DNA from: an uncultured Pseudomonadota bacterium
GTDB lineage: Bacteria > Pseudomonadota > Alphaproteobacteria > Rs-D84
Direction of reading: 5' to 3'
NCBI GenBank assembly: GCA_902762295.1
Contig: CACWNX010000001.1
Location: 276,702-340,701 of the forward strand
Length of the DNA: 64,000 nt
Position numbers and translations under genes: made by a program. The notes under the pieces are model-generated. The model worked only from the letters and a program-made list of their open reading frames with translations, was not told the DNA's origin and did no database searches. How positions within the stretch are numbered: position 1 is the first letter of the stretch; each line of letters starts with the position of its first letter. Positions 18,390 to 29,735 of this stretch are shown piece after piece.

Positions 18390-19603
18390 CATTTTATGAT
18401 ATTGCACACGAATCTTGGCTTTCCATATCTGGCAATAAAATGCGGTCATTTTTGACTGTACTGGGGATTGTAATTGGTATTATGGCGGTTGTGATAATGG
18501 TTGCGGTTGGTGAAACGGTTCAACAATCTATTACCGACCAGTTTTCATCACTGGGGACAAACACACTTATGATACGTGCCGGTGCGGCACAAAACGCCGG
18601 GATTCGTTCTGGCAACCGTATGACATTGACATTGGACGATGCAGAATTTATTGGACAATTGTCCGATGTTGCCGCGGTCAGTCCCGTTGAAAACAGCGCC
18701 GCCCAGGTTGTATATGGAAACCAAAACTGGTCAACATCTATGGTTGGTGTCTATCCAGGATACGCAATGGTTCAAAACATTGAAATGCAGTATGGCTCTT
18801 TTTTTGACATGAACGCAATTAAATCTGCATCAACATATGCGGTTATCGGCCCCGATACCGCCGAAGAACTTGGGATGCCGAAAAATCCGGTTGGTGAAAT
18901 AATCCGTGTGCGCAATACACCAATGACAGTTATTGGTGTCACCAAAGCCAAAGGCGATTCATCTATGGGTTCACAAGATGACATGGTGATAATTCCAATA
19001 ACAACATTAAAAAAGCGATTATCTGGTTCGCGTTTTCCAAATTCTGTGCAAATGATATCTGTGAAACTTTACCAAGACGCGGATAATGATATTGTCACCA
19101 ATCAAATAACAGAATTATTGCGTTCGCGTCATAAATTAAAAGATGGTGCCGCAGACGATTTTCAAATCACCGATATGAAACAAGTTATGGAAACCCTGGA
19201 AACCGTCAGCGGTTATTTAACACTGTTATTGGTTGCAATTGCGGCGGTATCATTACTGGTTGGGTCAATTGGGATTATGAATATGATGTTGGTATCGGTA
19301 GCCGAACGCACACGCGAAATCGGAATTCGTAAAGCCATTGGCGCACAAGAAAGCAGCATTATTATACAATTCTTATCTGAATCTATTTTGATTTCGTTTA
19401 TCGGTTCCATGTTCGGACTGGTTCTTGGTGTTGGATTGTCCCAGGGGGTTGGACGATTCATATTACACTATAATGTTCCGTTCAGTATCTGGCCGGTTAT
19501 TGTTTCAATATCGGTCGCGATTGTTGTCGGATTGGCATCTGGTGTAATGCCGGCAATCAAAGCCGCAAAATTAAACCCAATAGACAGTTTAAGATACGAA
19601 TAA
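18386..19603 (+). CDS. MacB-type ABC transporter permease
   Basis: 405 residues. An N-terminal membrane helix (about 20-42) is followed by a periplasmic MacB_PCD domain (about 45-270) and three C-terminal FtsX-family helices, with the motifs MLVSVAERTREIGIRKAIGAQ and PAIKAAKLNPIDSLRYE. It couples ATP hydrolysis by its partner to periplasmic movement that drives efflux through TolC. The operon ends here or reads on into the hydrolase gene 60 nt downstream, which has its own strong AAAGGAG site. Confidence 0.92.
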   Translation: MTFYDIAHESWLSISGNKMRSFLTVLGIVIGIMAVVIMVAVGETVQQSITDQFSSLGTNTLMIRAGAAQNAGIRSGNRMTLTLDDAEFIGQLSDVAAVSPVENSAAQVVYGNQNWSTSMVGVYPGYAMVQNIEMQYGSFFDMNAIKSASTYAVIGPDTAEELGMPKNPVGEIIRVRNTPMTVIGVTKAKGDSSMGSQDDMVIIPITTLKKRLSGSRFPNSVQMISVKLYQDADNDIVTNQITELLRSRHKLKDGAADDFQITDMKQVMETLETVSGYLTLLLVAIAAVSLLVGSIGIMNMMLVSVAERTREIGIRKAIGAQESSIIIQFLSESILISFIGSMFGLVLGVGLSQGVGRFILHYNVPFSIWPVIVSISVAIVVGLASGVMPAIKAAKLNPIDSLRYE

Positions 19604-19663
19604 TATTTTTTCTTGTATAAAACACACACAACTTTTATCATATTCTAAAAAAAGGAGTCTGCC

Positions 19664-20683
19664 ATGAAATGGTCAATTTTAATTGTAATAATCGCACTAG
19701 GAATAATTGGTTATTTTCTTATTCCGTGTAATAAATGGGATAATGTCTTTCCAAAAAATTCCGCTGTCATTACACAAAAGGTGCATTTTCACAATCGTTA
19801 TGGGATTGAATTAACCGGTGATTTATATATTCCAAAGAACAAAACATCTGAAAAAATGCCGGCAATCGCTGTATCTGGTCCATTTGGGGCGGTCAAAGAA
19901 CAATCATCCGGTCTATACGCCCAAGAAATGGCGGCGCGTGGTTTTATAACCTTGGCATTTGACCCATCATTTACCGGTGAAAGCGACGGTAATGTTCGCA
20001 ATGTTGCATCACCCGATATAAATACCGAAGATTTTTCTGCGGCGGTTGACTATCTTTCAACCAGACCAGATGTTGATGCAGAAAAAATAGGTATTATTGG
20101 AATTTGTGGTTGGGGTGGAATGGCGATAAATGCCGCCGCAATGGATACACGAATCAAAGCGACCGTCGCATCAACTATGTATGACATGACACGCATAACT
20201 GCAAACGGATACTTTGATACCGACAATAATGCCGATGCCAGATTTGCAACCAAAACCGCACTTAACAACCAACGAACAACAGATTATAAAAATGGTAAAT
20301 ACGAATTGGCCGGCGGTGTTGTTGACCCCCTGCCCGATGATGCGCCACAGTTTGTGAAAGATTACTATGCGTATTACAAAACACCACGCGGATATCATAA
20401 ACGGTCATTGAATTCAAATGGCGGATGGAATAAAACCAGTTCTTTATCGTTTATAAATATGCCGATATTGCAGTACGCAAATGAAATTCGCAGTCCAATA
20501 TTACTGGTGCACGGGGAAAAAGCGCACAGCCGTTATTTCAGTGAAGACGCATTTAAAAAATTAACCGGTGACAATAAAGAATTGTTAATTATTCCCGGCG
20601 CAAATCATGTTGATTTGTATGATAACATGGAAAAAATACCATTTGATAAACTTGAACAATTTTTCAAAACAAACTTAAAATAA
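19664..20683 (+). CDS. Membrane-anchored alpha/beta hydrolase
   Basis: 339 residues. An N-terminal hydrophobic helix (about 3-20) is followed by an alpha/beta-hydrolase domain. The nucleophile elbow reads GICGWGG, with cysteine in place of the usual serine, as in dienelactone-hydrolase-like relatives. A distal Asp/His pair is suggested by LLVHGEKAHSRYFSEDA and IPGANHVDLYD. The substrate is unknown. The strong AAAGGAG site sets the start. It is followed 13 nt later by a flavodoxin gene, a pairing that suggests a shared redox or detoxification role (inference). Confidence 0.8.
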   Translation: MKWSILIVIIALGIIGYFLIPCNKWDNVFPKNSAVITQKVHFHNRYGIELTGDLYIPKNKTSEKMPAIAVSGPFGAVKEQSSGLYAQEMAARGFITLAFDPSFTGESDGNVRNVASPDINTEDFSAAVDYLSTRPDVDAEKIGIIGICGWGGMAINAAAMDTRIKATVASTMYDMTRITANGYFDTDNNADARFATKTALNNQRTTDYKNGKYELAGGVVDPLPDDAPQFVKDYYAYYKTPRGYHKRSLNSNGGWNKTSSLSFINMPILQYANEIRSPILLVHGEKAHSRYFSEDAFKKLTGDNKELLIIPGANHVDLYDNMEKIPFDKLEQFFKTNLK

Positions 20684-20696
20684 AAAGGACTTTAAA

Positions 20697-21266
20697 ATGA
20701 AAAAATTTTTATATATTATTATTGCGTGTTTAATCGCGGTGATTACTTTTACACTGTTATTTATAAAAACAGGGGAATCAAATATGACAAATAATAAAGT
20801 GTTAGTTGCATATTTTAGCGCAACCGGAAATACAAAAACAATAGCAGAAAAACTTGCCAACGAAATCGGCGCTGATTTATTTGAAATAAAACCTGCACAA
20901 ATATATACAGATGACGATTTAAATTGGCAAAACGACAAAAGTCGTTCTTCGGTTGAAATGGCGGACAGAAACTCACGACCAGAAATCGCATCAAAAATTG
21001 ATGATTTTGCACAATATAAAACCGTTTTTATTGGTTTTCCAATATGGTGGGGACGCGAACCATCAATAATAGATACATTTATGGAAAGTTATGATTTTGC
21101 CGGGAAAACAATTATTCCGTTCGCAACATCCGGTTCCAGCGATATCGGAAATTCGGGTGAAATCATACAATCATTGGTTCCAAATGCAACAGTTTTGTAT
21201 GGAAAACGGTTTTCAACCAGTGTTTCCGATACAGAACTAAAAAACTGGGCAATCGAACAAATGTAA
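20697..21266 (+). CDS. Membrane-anchored flavodoxin
   Basis: 189 residues. The N-terminal 22-residue hydrophobic segment is an uncleaved anchor or signal. The rest is a flavodoxin with FMN phosphate loop FSATGNTKTIAE and the flavin-stacking PIWWG segment. The ATG at 20697 has an AAGGA site, so the anchored form is the intended product. An internal Met at the flavodoxin domain start could give a soluble form. A GC-rich terminator follows immediately. Confidence 0.87.
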   Translation: MKKFLYIIIACLIAVITFTLLFIKTGESNMTNNKVLVAYFSATGNTKTIAEKLANEIGADLFEIKPAQIYTDDDLNWQNDKSRSSVEMADRNSRPEIASKIDDFAQYKTVFIGFPIWWGREPSIIDTFMESYDFAGKTIIPFATSGSSDIGNSGEIIQSLVPNATVLYGKRFSTSVSDTELKNWAIEQM

Positions 21267-21271
21267 AAAAC

Positions 21272-21296
21272 GCCGGCGAAAACGCCGGCATTTTCT
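21272..21296 (+). terminator. Intrinsic terminator of the flavodoxin gene
   Basis: Perfect stem GCCGGCG/CGCCGGC with an AAAA loop (21272-21289), followed by ATTTTCTATTT. It begins 6 nt after the stop codon. Confidence 0.85.
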
Positions 21297-21319
21297 ATTT
21301 CGCGACTATACAAAAATTA

Positions 21320-21451
21320 AAACCGGGCACATCCCGGTTTGAATTTTGGTAGCCGCACAAGGGATTGCTTCGCCACCTTGCAAAATCCACCTTCGTTAAA
21401 ACTTCGGTGGACCGGCGTTATTCCGCCTTTTTGCTACGGTTCGGACCCCTG
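21320..21451 (-). pseudogene. Decayed tRNA-Met 3' end with an insert in its T-loop, plus duplicated terminator
   Basis: Downstream of tRNA-Met on the same strand. A stretch identical to its T-arm 5' side (CAGGGGTCCGAA, 21440-21451) is separated by a 73-nt structured insert from a near-identical 3' end (AATCCC...GGCTACCA, 21347-21366). A copy of the terminator follows (AAACCGGG/CCCGGTTT, 21320-21340), with the stem sequence changed but pairing kept. The insert contains the 26-nt hairpin repeat, copy C. No 5' half is present, so it cannot be a working tRNA. Confidence 0.65.
21386..21411. repeat. 26-nt hairpin repeat, copy C
   Basis: Read on the minus strand: outer stem TCCACC/GGTGGA, GAA/GAA internal loop and inner stem GTT-TT-AAC. 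Outer and inner stem sequences differ from copy A, but every pair is restored, which argues that the hairpin itself is conserved. Confidence 0.65.
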
Positions 21452-21475
21452 TGCCGGTGTCCAAATCCCAATATC

Positions 21476-21504
21476 AAAAATTAAACCCCGAATAAATCGG
21501 GGTT
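21476..21504 (-). terminator. Intrinsic terminator of tRNA-Met
   Basis: On the minus strand, stem AACCCCGA/TCGGGGTT with a 5-nt loop (21484-21504), followed by TAATTTTT. It begins 7 nt after the tRNA CCA end. Confidence 0.8.
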
Positions 21505-21511
21505 GAATTTT

Positions 21512-21586
21512 TGGTAGCGGCGAAGGGATTCGGACCCCTGACCAAAGGATTATGATTCCTCTGCTCTACCACTGAGCTACGCCGCC
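21512..21586 (-). tRNA. tRNA-Met, elongator (anticodon CAT)
   Basis: 75 nt with encoded CCA. Acceptor GGCGGCG/CGCCGCT, anticodon stem GAGGA/TCCTT around loop ATCATAA, T-arm AGGGG-TCCGAAT-CCCTT. It lacks the 1-72 mismatch of an initiator, and its arm sequences match elongator tRNA-Met. A CAT tRNA-Ile (lysidine) is the alternative. Confidence 0.88.
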
Positions 21587-21722
21587 AAAAGACCGTGTCA
21601 TTATAACAGACAATTTTTCAAATGCAAGTATTTCCATAATTCGGCACAAATATATGATTTCGTTCCAATTTTAAACACGGTGCGACTTGTAATATTATAT
21701 ATACAAAGCCAAACTTATAAAA

Positions 21723-22286
21723 ATGAAAAAAATATGCACAATTATTGCTGTTTTAATTTCGTGCCCTGCATTTGCCACACCGCGCAAATTCAGTCCTTTT
21801 ACCGGACACTATAAAAACCAATTCGCTTTTAATCTTGCCCAGGGCATAGATAATGGTTTTATACTGCCGCCGCCCGGGAAATTTGTTCCGTTTTTTATTG
21901 CGCAATTACAGTATTCCCAGCCAACAACATTTTTTCGCATTCCTGCGCGTCAGTCTATAAACTTAGCGCAAACCATTGGTTTTGGACATAAATATGGATG
22001 GGATTGGGGCGATTTTATAACCCCGATTCTGTTCATATCTGGTGATGTAATGATATTAGATTTTTGCAAATATTACCTGACGGGTGGTGCCGGAATTGGA
22101 TTACAGGCCGAAGAAAATGAACGACTTGGTGCAAAATTATTGTTTCAATTCAAGGTCACCGCCGGTTGGCATATAGATAAAAAATGGGGCCTAGAATTAT
22201 ATATGCAACATTTTTCCAACGCAAACACCGCACCACAAAACCATTCATATGCATTTTACGGCATCGGGATAACATATAATTTTTAA
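21723..22286 (+). CDS. PagL-like outer-membrane lipid A 3-O-deacylase family protein
   Basis: 187 residues with a signal peptide (cleavage after about AFA, residue 18) and a small outer-membrane beta-barrel pattern ending in aromatic YNF. The HFSNANTAPQN segment (His163, Ser165, Asn166) matches the PagL catalytic His-Ser motif. The acidic third member of the PagL triad is not obvious in the expected downstream position, so activity is uncertain. PagL removes a 3-O acyl chain from lipid A. It is convergent with ung. Confidence 0.7.
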   Translation: MKKICTIIAVLISCPAFATPRKFSPFTGHYKNQFAFNLAQGIDNGFILPPPGKFVPFFIAQLQYSQPTTFFRIPARQSINLAQTIGFGHKYGWDWGDFITPILFISGDVMILDFCKYYLTGGAGIGLQAEENERLGAKLLFQFKVTAGWHIDKKWGLELYMQHFSNANTAPQNHSYAFYGIGITYNF

Positions 22287-22294
22287 TTATGATT

Positions 22295-22966
22295 TTACCA
22301 CTCTATTGGTTTTCCACCATGGGCGACAATATATTCATTTGCGCGACTAAAATGATGATTACCAAAAAATCCGCGATGCGCCGACAATGGCGATGGATGC
22401 ACACTTTTCAAAATCAAATTTTTCGTTTCGTCAACAAATTCTGCTTTGCGTTGCGCGTATGCCCCCCAGAGCATATAAACCAAACCATCACGCGCAGACA
22501 ATGCCCGAATTACCGCATCGGTAAATTGTTCCCAACCGCGCCCCGCGTGCGATGCCGCCAGATGCGCCGCAACCGTCAATGTAGAATTCAACAACAACAC
22601 ACCCTGGTGCGCCCAGGATGTTAAATCACCATGTGTTGGGCTGGGACGCCCCAAATCCAATTCAATTTCTTTATAAATATTGACCAATGATGGTGGCGGC
22701 GTAATTCCATCAGGGACCGAAAAGCACAGACCGTGTGCCTGACCCGGTTCATGGTATGGATCTTGGCCGATAATCACGACACGCACAGAATCAAATGGGC
22801 ACAGGTTAAATGCATTAAAAATATTTTTTGCCGCTGGATAAATTTTTTTACCTGCCAAATATTCCCCCCGCACAAAATCGGTCAGTTTTATAAAGTAATC
22901 TTTATCAAATTCATCCGCCAGCGCGCGTTTCCACGATTCCTCTATTTTTACATCCATTTCCACCAA
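22295..22966 (-). CDS. ung: Uracil-DNA glycosylase
   Basis: A 223-residue family 1 uracil-DNA glycosylase. It has the water-activating loop [13 protein letters not shown], the [11 protein letters not shown] uracil-recognition strand and the [13 protein letters not shown] leucine loop. It excises uracil from DNA to start base excision repair. It lies 3 nt after the HhH glycosylase gene and shares a transcript with it and gyrB. Confidence 0.96.
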   Translation of the reverse strand: MVEMDVKIEESWKRALADEFDKDYFIKLTDFVRGEYLAGKKIYPAAKNIFNAFNLCPFDSVRVVIIGQDPYHEPGQAHGLCFSVPDGITPPPSLVNIYKEIELDLGRPSPTHGDLTSWAHQGVLLLNSTLTVAAHLAASHAGRGWEQFTDAVIRALSARDGLVYMLWGAYAQRKAEFVDETKNLILKSVHPSPLSAHRGFFGNHHFSRANEYIVAHGGKPIEW

Positions 22967-22969
22967 ACC

Positions 22970-23598
22970 CTATAATTTTATTAAACCTATTTGCAATGCT
23001 TTCCACAATACCACATCAATATATCCGCGCGGAAGACCTGTTTTACGCACCAAATGCGCGAACATATCGTCGCACGCCGTTTTTATTTCATCTGTCAATT
23101 CGTCTGTACAGCGGATTCCGCCGTATTGCGCCCCTAACCTGCGAATCCAAACATCATATTTAACAACATCAACACCCAAATTTCGCGCCAGGTGATTTGC
23201 GGTTATTTTTCCAATATGTGGCAAAGTCGCCAAATATTTCAGCCGCGCATTATCATCAGCACATTTATAAAACCCATCGCAAAATTCTGCACGATTTTCC
23301 CAAATTTTACAAATTGCCGACACCTTATTTTTATTATGAAACATTTGAAAAATCACATCAAAATTCGCACCATTTATATAAATATATTCCATTATGTTTT
23401 TATGAATTCGCTTTGCAGTTTTTTGTGAAAAGCCCCCTGCCAAAATAACATAGGCACACATTTCCGCAAATTCATCGGGTGTAAACCGCCGTGGGTTTGC
23501 CAACATATCGCGAATCTCATCAAAAGATTGGGCATCAGAATCTGCGCCCAAATCTTTTATTTTTTTCTCTAAATCAAAGAACCATTTTGCATCAAACA

Positions 23599-23599
<1 letters not shown>
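22970..23599 (-). CDS. HhH-GPD superfamily DNA glycosylase-like protein
   Basis: 209 residues, mostly helical. The helix-hairpin-helix core is visible near residues 130-160 (LPHIGKITANHLARNLG), followed by VKYDVWIRRL, where Asp occupies the catalytic position of HhH-GPD glycosylases. No Fe-S cluster cysteines are present. It differs from the Nth gene at 59765. The lesion specificity is unknown. Its ATG overlaps the gyrB stop (TAATG), and ung follows 3 nt later, so two base-excision enzymes are co-expressed with gyrase. Confidence 0.7.
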
Positions 23600-26043
<2,444 letters not shown>

Positions 26044-26072
26044 CTATAATTGTCAAAGAAAAAGGAGAAAAT

Positions 26073-26381
26073 ATGCGTTTCGATACTTTTGCAACAAAAG
26101 AAGACAGAAAACGTCTAACAGAAATAAAAGGTCCGGAAACCAAAACCTTTAAAAAGGCCGATTTTTTAACGGCTACAAAGTTGGTCGATGAACTTGGATT
26201 GCCCAAAGATGTTATTGAAAAAGCCATGCGCGAAATGAAACTCAAACAAACAAAAGTTGTTTTTAATAACCGCAGAACCGAAGTTATTATAGGCAGCGAT
26301 AAAAAGGCTCTCAAAGTTCATCCGATGGGTTTATCGGTATTTAAAGAATATGTATTAAAACAAAATGGTGGTAAAAAATGA
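26073..26381 (+). CDS. Small unknown protein, coupled to a RusA-like gene
   Basis: 102 residues, highly charged and helical with no signal or membrane segment. It has a good AAAGGAG site, a TATAAT box about 25 nt upstream, and an ATGA overlap with the next gene, so it is real. No family is recognised. The basic N-terminus and the KALKVHPMGLSVFKEYVLKQ tail suggest nucleic acid contact (weak inference). Confidence 0.7.
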   Translation: MRFDTFATKEDRKRLTEIKGPETKTFKKADFLTATKLVDELGLPKDVIEKAMREMKLKQTKVVFNNRRTEVIIGSDKKALKVHPMGLSVFKEYVLKQNGGKK

Positions 26382-26950
26382 AGTTTAAACTATTGTATTT
26401 TGGGGAAATTTTAATAAACCCAAAAAAACGGGCGCAACACATATCTGATATTCGGATGCAATTTCACCCACAATTAAAGAAATTGGTTGAACACCAGCCG
26501 TGGGATAAACTGACCCAATATATGGCACCAAACGCAACCAAAAGTCCGATTATCACCCGTCATGTCGGTGGTATAGATTGGAATCCGATTATTACACCGA
26601 AACTAAAACTTATTGCAGAGTTGGATATCCAAATGTTGCATCCAGAAATAATTGGTGTTCCGCGTTCGGATATAGATAACCGCATAAAAACATTATTTGA
26701 TGGTCTGCGTTGCCCACAAAACGAACACGAAATCGGACAAAATGTTCCACGCGATATTGGCCCGATTTATACATTGCTGGACGACGACCATTTGATAACC
26801 AAGATTTCTGTAAATACCAGCCACTTGCTGTCAACACATATGTTCCATCCAAATTTAGCAAACACCAGTCCGGACTGTGTATTTATGATGATTGATGTAA
26901 ACCTGCGCGTTGCCGAAGGCACATTAGAAAACTTGCCGTTTATGGTATAA
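26378..26950 (+). CDS. RusA-like protein (possible Holliday-junction-type nuclease)
   Basis: 190 residues. The segment RSDIDNRIKTLFDGL followed by LLDDDHLITKISV resembles the RusA active site, in which a D-x-D-N-x-x-K-x-x-x-D motif and a later DD pair bind the metal and the junction. The remainder does not match a known family by eye and is longer than phage RusA. It is translated with the 102-residue protein upstream. It may be a prophage remnant or a host repair enzyme. The function call is tentative. Confidence 0.45.
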   Translation: MKFKLLYFGEILINPKKRAQHISDIRMQFHPQLKKLVEHQPWDKLTQYMAPNATKSPIITRHVGGIDWNPIITPKLKLIAELDIQMLHPEIIGVPRSDIDNRIKTLFDGLRCPQNEHEIGQNVPRDIGPIYTLLDDDHLITKISVNTSHLLSTHMFHPNLANTSPDCVFMMIDVNLRVAEGTLENLPFMV

Positions 26951-26951
26951 A

Positions 26952-27013
26952 GTGGTTAATGTTTTTCTGGAATTATATACAATTACAAAATGATTCCAGA
27001 TTGTATTAACCAC
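26952..27013. repeat. Long interrupted inverted repeat between convergent genes
   Basis: Outer arms GTGGTTAAT / ATTAACCAC (26952-26960, 27005-27013) and inner arms CTGGAAT / ATTCCAG form a two-step hairpin in the space between the RusA-like gene and the pilR-like stop. No U-tract follows either strand; a role as a shared terminator or a mobile palindrome is possible. Confidence 0.5.
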
Positions 27014-28083
27014 TAACTAAGAAATGCTGTTATCTGGTCTTGCATTTGGAATGTTCCCATAACTATCCACGCAATCACACCAGATATCAGCAATATTCCA
27101 ATTGTATTCAATGTATCAGACAAAGACTCTATTTTCTTAACCGAATTTTCCAGATAATCGTTTGATATTGTGGTCAGATTCGTATCAAAATCATTCATAT
27201 CGGCATAAATTGTCATATCTCCAATCAATTCAGAATTTGGAAAATTTTTACCTGTGTTCTGTAATGCAACCCCAAGGTTATCACCATTCGCAATATAATG
27301 CAGTGTTTCATCTAATATATTTCGCAGATAGCGATTTGAATTATCTGCTAACATGCGCATCGCATCAGGAATTGCGACACCGGCCGAAACCATCGCAGAC
27401 AATGACATCATCCAACCAACCGATAAACGAATTTTATAAATACTCCATGGTGGCAAATTATCAAATGCCGCACGAATATGTCCCGACCATCGTGGCAACG
27501 ACCACCAAATTAAAACACACAACACACCAAACACTACTGAAAATTCCATCCAATATTTTCCAGATATACTTGACAACCATATCAACGATGCCGCCCCACC
27601 CCGCCATACAATATCAGAACCGGCAACTTCGGCCAACGGCGGAACCAAATATAAACCAACCATAATAATTATTCCGAACACCAACACCAATAACAATAAT
27701 GGATATGCAATCGCGCTGAATACGGCACGCCCTATTCTTTTATTTGCCATAATTATATGTCCAACATTATCCAGTGCGACAATCAAACTGGACATGTTTC
27801 CCGATGTTAACAACAATGTTTCTTCGGCGGGTATCCATCCGCGTGTAGCCTCGGAAAAACTCATACCGCGTTCAAGATTTTTTTCCCATTCACGCATACA
27901 TATTGCAAAGGGTTCATTTGGTTTTGCGCCACCACGCGATTCTATCATCTGCAAACGATTCAGCGCATTAACCAATGTAAAATCATTTTTTAATAATGAC
28001 ACCAATTTGCGCCAAATTGAAATGCGTTTGTCATTACTGAATCGACAAACCATCTTTGCATAAAGAATTTCTAATTGATTCAT
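27013..28083 (-). CDS. Type IVb pilus inner-membrane platform protein (PilR / GspF family)
   Basis: 356 residues with the GspF-family duplicated four-helix cytoplasmic domains and three membrane segments (about 120-150, 170-200 and 330-350). EETLLLTSGNMSSLI and the second-half SAGVAIPDAMRMLADNSNRYLRNIL correspond to the conserved GspF repeats. It forms the base on which the PilQ-type ATPase acts. It starts 2 nt after the ATPase gene, last in the pilO-pilP-pilQ-pilR row. Confidence 0.8.
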   Translation of the reverse strand: MNQLEILYAKMVCRFSNDKRISIWRKLVSLLKNDFTLVNALNRLQMIESRGGAKPNEPFAICMREWEKNLERGMSFSEATRGWIPAEETLLLTSGNMSSLIVALDNVGHIIMANKRIGRAVFSAIAYPLLLLVLVFGIIIMVGLYLVPPLAEVAGSDIVWRGGAASLIWLSSISGKYWMEFSVVFGVLCVLIWWSLPRWSGHIRAAFDNLPPWSIYKIRLSVGWMMSLSAMVSAGVAIPDAMRMLADNSNRYLRNILDETLHYIANGDNLGVALQNTGKNFPNSELIGDMTIYADMNDFDTNLTTISNDYLENSVKKIESLSDTLNTIGILLISGVIAWIVMGTFQMQDQITAFLS

Positions 28084-28085
28084 TT

Positions 28086-29720
28086 TTAATATACCCCCGG
28101 TCTGTCAAGTAAACCAACCCAACGCTCTAATTCATCAACACCAATTATGCCCTGCAACATTAATGCAGATGCCGCCTCTTTTAATGTGCGACCATCCATT
28201 TCTTCAAGCCAATATTTTACCGCGGCATCGGTATTACCAGATAACGCCAGTTGCAAAAATTCACTGTTTGTGATAATTATTTCACCGGCCTTGATACGAC
28301 CATGTGTTCCGGTTCCGTCACAATGTTCACACCCCATACCACGCATATAAACCTGTTTTAATCCAATTTCACCAAATGCATCCATAACGCGCGCATACTC
28401 GGGATATTCCGGATGATTTATCAAACGTTCGCGACAATGTGGACAAAGTCTTTTAAACAAACGCATTGAAACCAAACCACGCATCATAGTTTCTTCTTTT
28501 AATTTGAATGCCTCTACACCCATATCTAATAATCTTACTAATGCCGCCATTGCAGAATTTGCATGCAATGTTGTCCAAACATTATGTCCCGATAGTGCGC
28601 CCTTGACCGTCAACTGTGCCGCCGACAAAGTTCGAATTTCACCAACCATAAGTGTATCTGGGTCACTGCGCAACGCGGCAGCCAATGCCTCGGTATATTC
28701 GTTTTCACGCTGTTCTTCGTTTAATGTATTTATAACCGGAATCTGGTTTGCGCCAAAAATCTTTTGTTCAACAGGGTCTTCCACAGTAATAAGGTTTATT
28801 TCATAATGGTGTTCTTTCAACATCAGTGCCATATTACGCACCAGCGTTGTTGACTTACCAGAACTGGTCGGACCGGCAACAACAACAAGACCTGTTGGAA
28901 ATGAACGCAAACGCCGTAATAATTTTTGTTCATATTTTCCAAATTCTTGGTCTGTTGTTATGTTTTCAGATGGGTTATCATACAACAATCGCATAACAAC
29001 ATAACGTGAACCAAAGGCAACTGGATTAAATTGCATACGAATACCCAACACACCCGACGGTAAATATAAGTCTTTTGTTCCGCGTAATGGTGTGCGTCCG
29101 TCTTTTTGTGCAGATTGATATTCATTCTGGGCATAGTTAGCATTTGAAATATCGGCCGATGCAAATGCCGCACGAACAAACGATTCACCCCATCCAGAAT
29201 TAAATTCTAAAACAGGTTGCATACTGCCATCTATACGAAAGAATATTGTTGTCTGGTCTGCGACCTTGATATGAATATCTGAAACTTTTTGTGCCGCGGC
29301 CTTGGCGATAATATCAACAAAGTCTTTTTGCATTTGGTTGTTGTAATCAACCCGCGAACGACTTGTATCACCAAGTTTTGTTTCATAAAATTTATATATT
29401 GCCGACACCAAACCCAAATCCGCATAGAACGGCAAACGCAAAGGACGGTTTTTTCGTTTTAATAAATCTATGAATGCCAGCACGCGTCCATCATAACGAT
29501 GTGTCCGCGAAACAATTATACAACCACCGGAAAAGTACGCTAATAAACTCTGGGTATCTTTTGGTAATTCAAATTCACCACCTGGTGCCGTCAACAAATG
29601 ATTATTTTCCGAAAACAGATATTCTATGATTTCTTTATTATCTGCATGTTGCAGTCCGACCGGCACAGACGGTTTTTTTGAATCAGGCACATTGTCCAAA
29701 ATATCTTGTCGTTCTTTCAT
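28086..29720 (-). CDS. Type IVb pilus assembly ATPase (PilQ / GspE family)
   Basis: 544 residues. The C-terminal secretion ATPase domain has Walker A GPTSSGKST (about residue 280), an Asp box, Walker B SDPDTLMVGEIR and the His box GHNVWTTLHANS. A CxxC...CxxC zinc element (LCPHC ... GCEHC) is typical of GspE-type assembly ATPases rather than PilT retraction motors. It powers pilus subunit polymerisation at the inner membrane. The N-terminal 120 residues are variable. Confidence 0.85.
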   Translation of the reverse strand: MKERQDILDNVPDSKKPSVPVGLQHADNKEIIEYLFSENNHLLTAPGGEFELPKDTQSLLAYFSGGCIIVSRTHRYDGRVLAFIDLLKRKNRPLRLPFYADLGLVSAIYKFYETKLGDTSRSRVDYNNQMQKDFVDIIAKAAAQKVSDIHIKVADQTTIFFRIDGSMQPVLEFNSGWGESFVRAAFASADISNANYAQNEYQSAQKDGRTPLRGTKDLYLPSGVLGIRMQFNPVAFGSRYVVMRLLYDNPSENITTDQEFGKYEQKLLRRLRSFPTGLVVVAGPTSSGKSTTLVRNMALMLKEHHYEINLITVEDPVEQKIFGANQIPVINTLNEEQRENEYTEALAAALRSDPDTLMVGEIRTLSAAQLTVKGALSGHNVWTTLHANSAMAALVRLLDMGVEAFKLKEETMMRGLVSMRLFKRLCPHCRERLINHPEYPEYARVMDAFGEIGLKQVYMRGMGCEHCDGTGTHGRIKAGEIIITNSEFLQLALSGNTDAAVKYWLEEMDGRTLKEAASALMLQGIIGVDELERWVGLLDRPGVY

Positions 29721-29735
29721 TTGCGATGCCGAACA

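Noticed and set aside
21404..21416. A second T-box-like GGTGGACCGGCG on the plus strand
   Set aside because: It lacks the N between TGG and ACC, has no matching helices and lies inside the hairpin repeat, so the likeness is chance.
21340..21460. Could the structured segment downstream of tRNA-Met be a permuted tmRNA or an SRP RNA gene?
   Set aside because: The CCA end is preceded by the tRNA-Met acceptor sequence without a proper T-loop for tmRNA, and no tag-encoding frame or SRP core (GGAAG/GCAGCC) is present. A split tRNA copy explains the matches better.
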